The position numbers were made by a program, and so were the translations under genes. The notes beneath the pieces were generated by a model that was not told the origin of the DNA, did no database searches, and saw only the letters and a list, made by a program, of their open reading frames with translations. Of a stretch of 64,000 bases of DNA, positions 60,817 through 64,000 are shown piece by piece; the stretch's first letter is position 1, and every line of letters begins with the position of its first letter. Source of the stretch: Polaribacter sp. IC066 (GTDB lineage: Bacteria > Bacteroidota > Bacteroidia > Flavobacteriales > Flavobacteriaceae); the NCBI RefSeq assembly GCF_007997085.1, contig NZ_VORR01000014.1, forward strand, positions 28,266 through 92,265, read 5' to 3'.

Positions 60817-63024
60817 ATGAAACCAAAACAAATGAGAAATATATTTTTATTCGCATTTTCTTTTCTATTTATAGCAGTACCTAATTTTGCTCAAGAAAAA
60901 AAGGAAACACAGCAAGGACACACAGACCAAAATAAATTTAGGCAATTAAAAGATGTTCTGGCAACGCCTAATGATCAGCACACAGCATCTGGCGCCCCAG
61001 GACAGAAGTATACTCAACAAAAAGTTGATTATGTAATGAATATTCGTTTAGATGAAAGTACGAACAAAATTTATGGTGATGAAAAAATTACATATTACAA
61101 TAATTCTAAAGATGTTTTAGACTATTTATGGGTTCAATTAGATCAAAATGTTAGAGCAGATAATTCTAAAACGCCTCTAAAAAAATCTTACAGATCAACG
61201 CCCAACTATTTAACTCCAAACCGTTTTAAAAGTTCTTTTATGAAAGAACATAAAGGATTTGGATTTCAGATAGAAAAAGTTGAAACTGATGGCAAACCCT
61301 TATCTCATTTTATCAATAGCACCATGATGAGAATTAATTTACCAAAAGCATTACTACCTGGAGAATCTTTTAAATTTAGTATTCAATGGAATTATAAAAT
61401 TAATAATTCTGTAAAAGATGGAGGTCGTTCTGGTTTTGAAGATTTTTCTGACGGAAATAATAATTACACAATTGCCCAATTTTTTCCGAGATTAGCGGTC
61501 TATAATAATGTAGAAGGATGGCAAAATATGCAGTTTTGGGGAGATTCTGAATGGGCTTTAGAATTTGGGGATTATGAAGTAAACTTAACAGTGCCGTCAG
61601 ACCATATTGTAGATGCCACAGGAATTTTACAAAATGAAAAAGATGTGCTTACAAAAACACAACGCAAACGTTGGGAATTAGCTAGAAAAACGTTCGATAA
61701 TCCTGTGATGATTGTAACCCAAGCAGAAGCTGAAAAAGCAGAAAAAGGACGCTCAACAACCACAAAGACATGGCAATTTAAAGCAAAAAAAGTAAGAGAT
61801 TTTGCATTTGCATCCTCTAGAAAATATATTTGGGACGCTATGGCCACGAATATTAATGGCAAAACTGTAATGGCTGTTTCTTTATACCCAAAAGAAGGAA
61901 ACCCGCTATGGGAAGAACACTCTACAAGAGCAGTTGCACATACGCTTATTGAGTATTCTAAATTAACGTTTGATTATCCATATCCGAAAGCTATTTCTGT
62001 GCATGCAAAAAGACAGGGAATGGAGTACCCAATGATCTGTTTTAATTACGGACGCCCAAACGAAGATGGAACCTATTCTGATAGAACAAAAAAAAGAATG
62101 TTAGGAGTTATTATTCATGAAGTAGGGCATAATTTTTTTCCGATGATCGTAAATTCTGACGAGAGACAATGGACTTGGATGGATGAAGGTTTAAATTCTT
62201 TTGTAGAAATTTTAGCAGAAATAACCTACGATAAAAAATTATTTGAAAAAAATCCTGCAAAAAATATTACAAGATATATGGGTGGCAATCAAAATTATAT
62301 TTCCCCTATTATGTCTCAAGGAGATTACGTGATGCAGTTTGGATCTAATGCGTACGCCAAACCTGCTGCTGGTTTATATATGTTAAGAAAAACAATTATG
62401 GGTCCAGAATTATTTGATCATGCTTTTAGAACCTATGCGCAAAGATGGATGTTTAAACATCCTACACCAGAAGATTTTTTTAGAACTATGGAAGATGCCT
62501 CTGGCATGGACTTAGACTGGTTTTGGAGAGGTTGGTTTTATACCACAGATGTAACCGATATAGGTATTAAAAAAGTAAAAGTTTTGTATTTAACAGACAA
62601 ACCAACTAAAGAAACGATTGCTCTAAAAGAACGGAATAAAGAATATTTTGCGAATATAGGAGACCTTGTTTATCTTACAGAAAACAAAGAAGAGGCCAAC
62701 TCAAAAGCTATGAACACCTATACTGATAAAGAAGTGCCCTCTTATGTCTATGAAGTTGAATTTGAAAAACCTGGCGGTTTAGTTATGCCAATTATTATTG
62801 AACTAACCTATGCCGATGAAACAATAGAAAGGCACAAATTTCCTGCTCAAATATGGATGAAAAACGATACTTCTGTAAAAAGAATATTTGCGTCAACTCA
62901 AGAAATTAAAAGTTTTAAAATAGATCCTGATTTAGAAACTGCCGATGTAGATACATCTAATAATAGCTGGCCAAAAGAAGAAATTGATCAGTTTGACCAA
63001 TTTAAAAAGAAAGCAAAAAAATAA
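60817..63024 (+). CDS. Secreted M1 family metallopeptidase, paralogue 2
   Basis: 735 residues; signal peptide near MRNIFLFAFSFLFIAVPNFAQ after six leading residues. HEVGH at 434-438 and E457 (DEGLN) form the zinc site; GMEYP matches paralogue 1. Thirty-one residues longer than paralogue 1, mostly through an insertion near 590-630 (VLYLTDKPTKETIALKERN). It has its own promoter space and terminator, so it is expressed separately. The pair may have split substrate range; no evidence in the sequence says how. Confidence 0.9.
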   Translation: MKPKQMRNIFLFAFSFLFIAVPNFAQEKKETQQGHTDQNKFRQLKDVLATPNDQHTASGAPGQKYTQQKVDYVMNIRLDESTNKIYGDEKITYYNNSKDVLDYLWVQLDQNVRADNSKTPLKKSYRSTPNYLTPNRFKSSFMKEHKGFGFQIEKVETDGKPLSHFINSTMMRINLPKALLPGESFKFSIQWNYKINNSVKDGGRSGFEDFSDGNNNYTIAQFFPRLAVYNNVEGWQNMQFWGDSEWALEFGDYEVNLTVPSDHIVDATGILQNEKDVLTKTQRKRWELARKTFDNPVMIVTQAEAEKAEKGRSTTTKTWQFKAKKVRDFAFASSRKYIWDAMATNINGKTVMAVSLYPKEGNPLWEEHSTRAVAHTLIEYSKLTFDYPYPKAISVHAKRQGMEYPMICFNYGRPNEDGTYSDRTKKRMLGVIIHEVGHNFFPMIVNSDERQWTWMDEGLNSFVEILAEITYDKKLFEKNPAKNITRYMGGNQNYISPIMSQGDYVMQFGSNAYAKPAAGLYMLRKTIMGPELFDHAFRTYAQRWMFKHPTPEDFFRTMEDASGMDLDWFWRGWFYTTDVTDIGIKKVKVLYLTDKPTKETIALKERNKEYFANIGDLVYLTENKEEANSKAMNTYTDKEVPSYVYEVEFEKPGGLVMPIIIELTYADETIERHKFPAQIWMKNDTSVKRIFASTQEIKSFKIDPDLETADVDTSNNSWPKEEIDQFDQFKKKAKK

Positions 63025-63050
63025 ATAGCTATTTTTTCTTTATAAAAAAA

Positions 63051-63085
63051 CTCGCTTACGATATTTCGTAAGCGAGGTTTTTTTA
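63051..63085 (+). terminator. Intrinsic terminator after the second M1 peptidase
   Basis: ctcgcttacg-atattt-cgtaagcgag (63051-63076) followed by ttttttt. Upstream A-run makes it bidirectional, so it may also end the minus-strand gene that stops at 63198. Confidence 0.9.
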
Positions 63086-63197
63086 TAAAGTTTTTTAAAA
63101 CAGTATTATTTATAAATCTATTTGTGAATTTTAACTTCAATAAAGTACATTAAATATTAAAAAAAAATGTGGTAGCTAGCTAATTATATTTTTCAAC

Positions 63198-63689
63198 TTA
63201 CAGACCTAACTTAAGAGGAGTGTTCGTTGTACTCATATCACGCACGCAAATATATTTTCCGTATCGTTTTTCAAAATAAGCAATAAAATTTCCGCTTTGC
63301 TTTTCGTTGCCATCGACATCAAATTCTATCCAAGAGCCAACCTCAACAACGGTACTACCCTCTACAAATAAATCTACAACTTTATATTCATTGTAATTTT
63401 CTATTGAATCGTTTGCAATATTACTTACAATACTTTCTCTAATGGCCGTTTTACCTTTAAGAGGTTCTTTGTTTTGGCTATAACTTATAGCCTCTTTGCT
63501 ATAATATTTCATAATTGCATCAGCGTCTTTTGCAACCTCTGCTGCCGAATAAGCATCTTCTAAAGCCTGAATTTCAGTTCTAATTTTTTCCATATTATAA
63601 ACGCCCTCTTTTTCTGCAGTTTCGCAAGACGATATAATGAATGCTATACATACTGATAATCCGAATAATTTAATGGTTTTTCTCATCAT
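63198..63689 (-). CDS. NTF2-like (DUF4440/SnoaL type) lipoprotein
   Basis: 163 residues from the ATG at 63689 (MMRKTIKLFGLSVCIAFIISSC). The lipobox ending IISSC is followed by ETAEKEG, so the protein should be membrane-anchored; a longer frame to 63785 lacks a signal and is rejected. The mature part is one NTF2-like domain (IQALEDAYSAAEVAKDADAIMKYYSKEAISYSQNKEP... SGNFIAYFEKRYGKYICVRDMST). Such domains are small ligand-binding folds; no catalytic residues can be assigned. Confidence 0.83.
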   Translation of the reverse strand: MMRKTIKLFGLSVCIAFIISSCETAEKEGVYNMEKIRTEIQALEDAYSAAEVAKDADAIMKYYSKEAISYSQNKEPLKGKTAIRESIVSNIANDSIENYNEYKVVDLFVEGSTVVEVGSWIEFDVDGNEKQSGNFIAYFEKRYGKYICVRDMSTTNTPLKLGL

Positions 63690-63785
63690 GGTTTGTATAG
63701 ATTGAGATTTCAAGTTACATATTAAGCTTGGACTTATAGCAATGATTTGTACTTTACTTGGTTTAAGAACTCTAAAAAACACCAA

Positions 63786-64000
63786 TAAAACAGGAATAAC
63801 AACCCGTTTACTTCGTGAGCGCTTGAAATTCTATTGATTCTCCTTTTGCTTATTATTTTTTTATAAATACATTGTAACTATTCAGCGGATGTTTAGTGGT
63901 TGTTAACAATTTGATTTATTTTATCCACAATTTTTTATTTTTAGTCATTCTATTTCAAAAAAAGCAGTTGTTTATGCACATCGGTTGATAAGTGTGTGAT
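63786..64000. other. AT-rich end region with two consensus DnaA boxes
   Basis: TTATCCACA (63921-63929) and TTATGCACA (63972-63980) both match TTATnCACA and point the same way, 51 bases apart. The stretch also holds gttgttaacaat and T-rich tracts. I see no coding frame. This could be the left flank of an origin or a dnaA promoter, cut off by the window edge. Confidence 0.45.

Noticed and set aside
63690..63785. N-terminal extension of the NTF2-like lipoprotein
   Set aside because: It would bury the lipoprotein signal sequence about 30 residues inside the protein.

Overview
The window looks like chromosomal DNA of a marine flavobacterium (Bacteroidetes, Flavobacteriaceae; the gene content is Polaribacter-like, but genus is a guess). 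Support: very AT-rich sequence, promoters of the Bacteroidetes -7 type TAnnTTTG in front of several genes, the flavobacterial arginine operon using an N-acylornithine carbamoyltransferase, a crtY/Z/B/I carotenoid cluster with a MerR regulator, outer-membrane proteins with CarbopepD-type domains, and many short dispersed palindromes between genes. I saw no rRNA, tRNA, CRISPR array, phage or insertion sequence.

Layout. 1-2000: edge of a lipoprotein gene, remnants of a decayed gene, and the DHH phosphoesterase nrnA. 2581-6536 (minus): a LytS/LytTR two-component system embedded in a tandem array of five 2TM modules, one fused to the kinase, headed by a DUF2141 protein. 7163-17050 (plus): a nearly complete arginine operon mixed with proline genes (GNAT-argG-argC-proC-argD-proB-argF'-argB-argE-argH), lacking proA. 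17158-22151 (minus): zeaxanthin-type carotenoid genes under a CarH-like MerR protein, with an ECF sigma gene diverging. 23901-33216: threonine aldolase, a large secreted metalloprotease, a broken YhcG-type nuclease gene, prfB, an ArsC-like gene and an outer-membrane beta-barrel protein. 33819-36452: a 57-residue membrane protein, fumC, a small unknown gene and guanine deaminase.

36560-45138 is the most interesting block: two convergent gene groups that bring together two esterase-like hydrolases, an M17 aminopeptidase, a GCS2-type carboxylate-amine ligase, a class I glutamine amidotransferase and three ATP-grasp or ATP-grasp-like ligases, one with a histone-H1-like Lys/Ala tail. This reads as a dedicated pathway that makes and processes an unknown amide or peptide product.

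45863-63689: a MATE exporter, then tpx-dgkA-ftsK-lolA-lptF-ribB (redox, envelope and chromosome-partition housekeeping), a peptidase E gene, three small CarbopepD-domain secreted proteins (two are a recent tandem duplication), a DUF6702-like protein with two paralogous secreted M1 peptidases, and a lipoprotein with an NTF2-like fold. Two consensus DnaA boxes lie in the last 80 bases, so the right edge may approach a replication origin.
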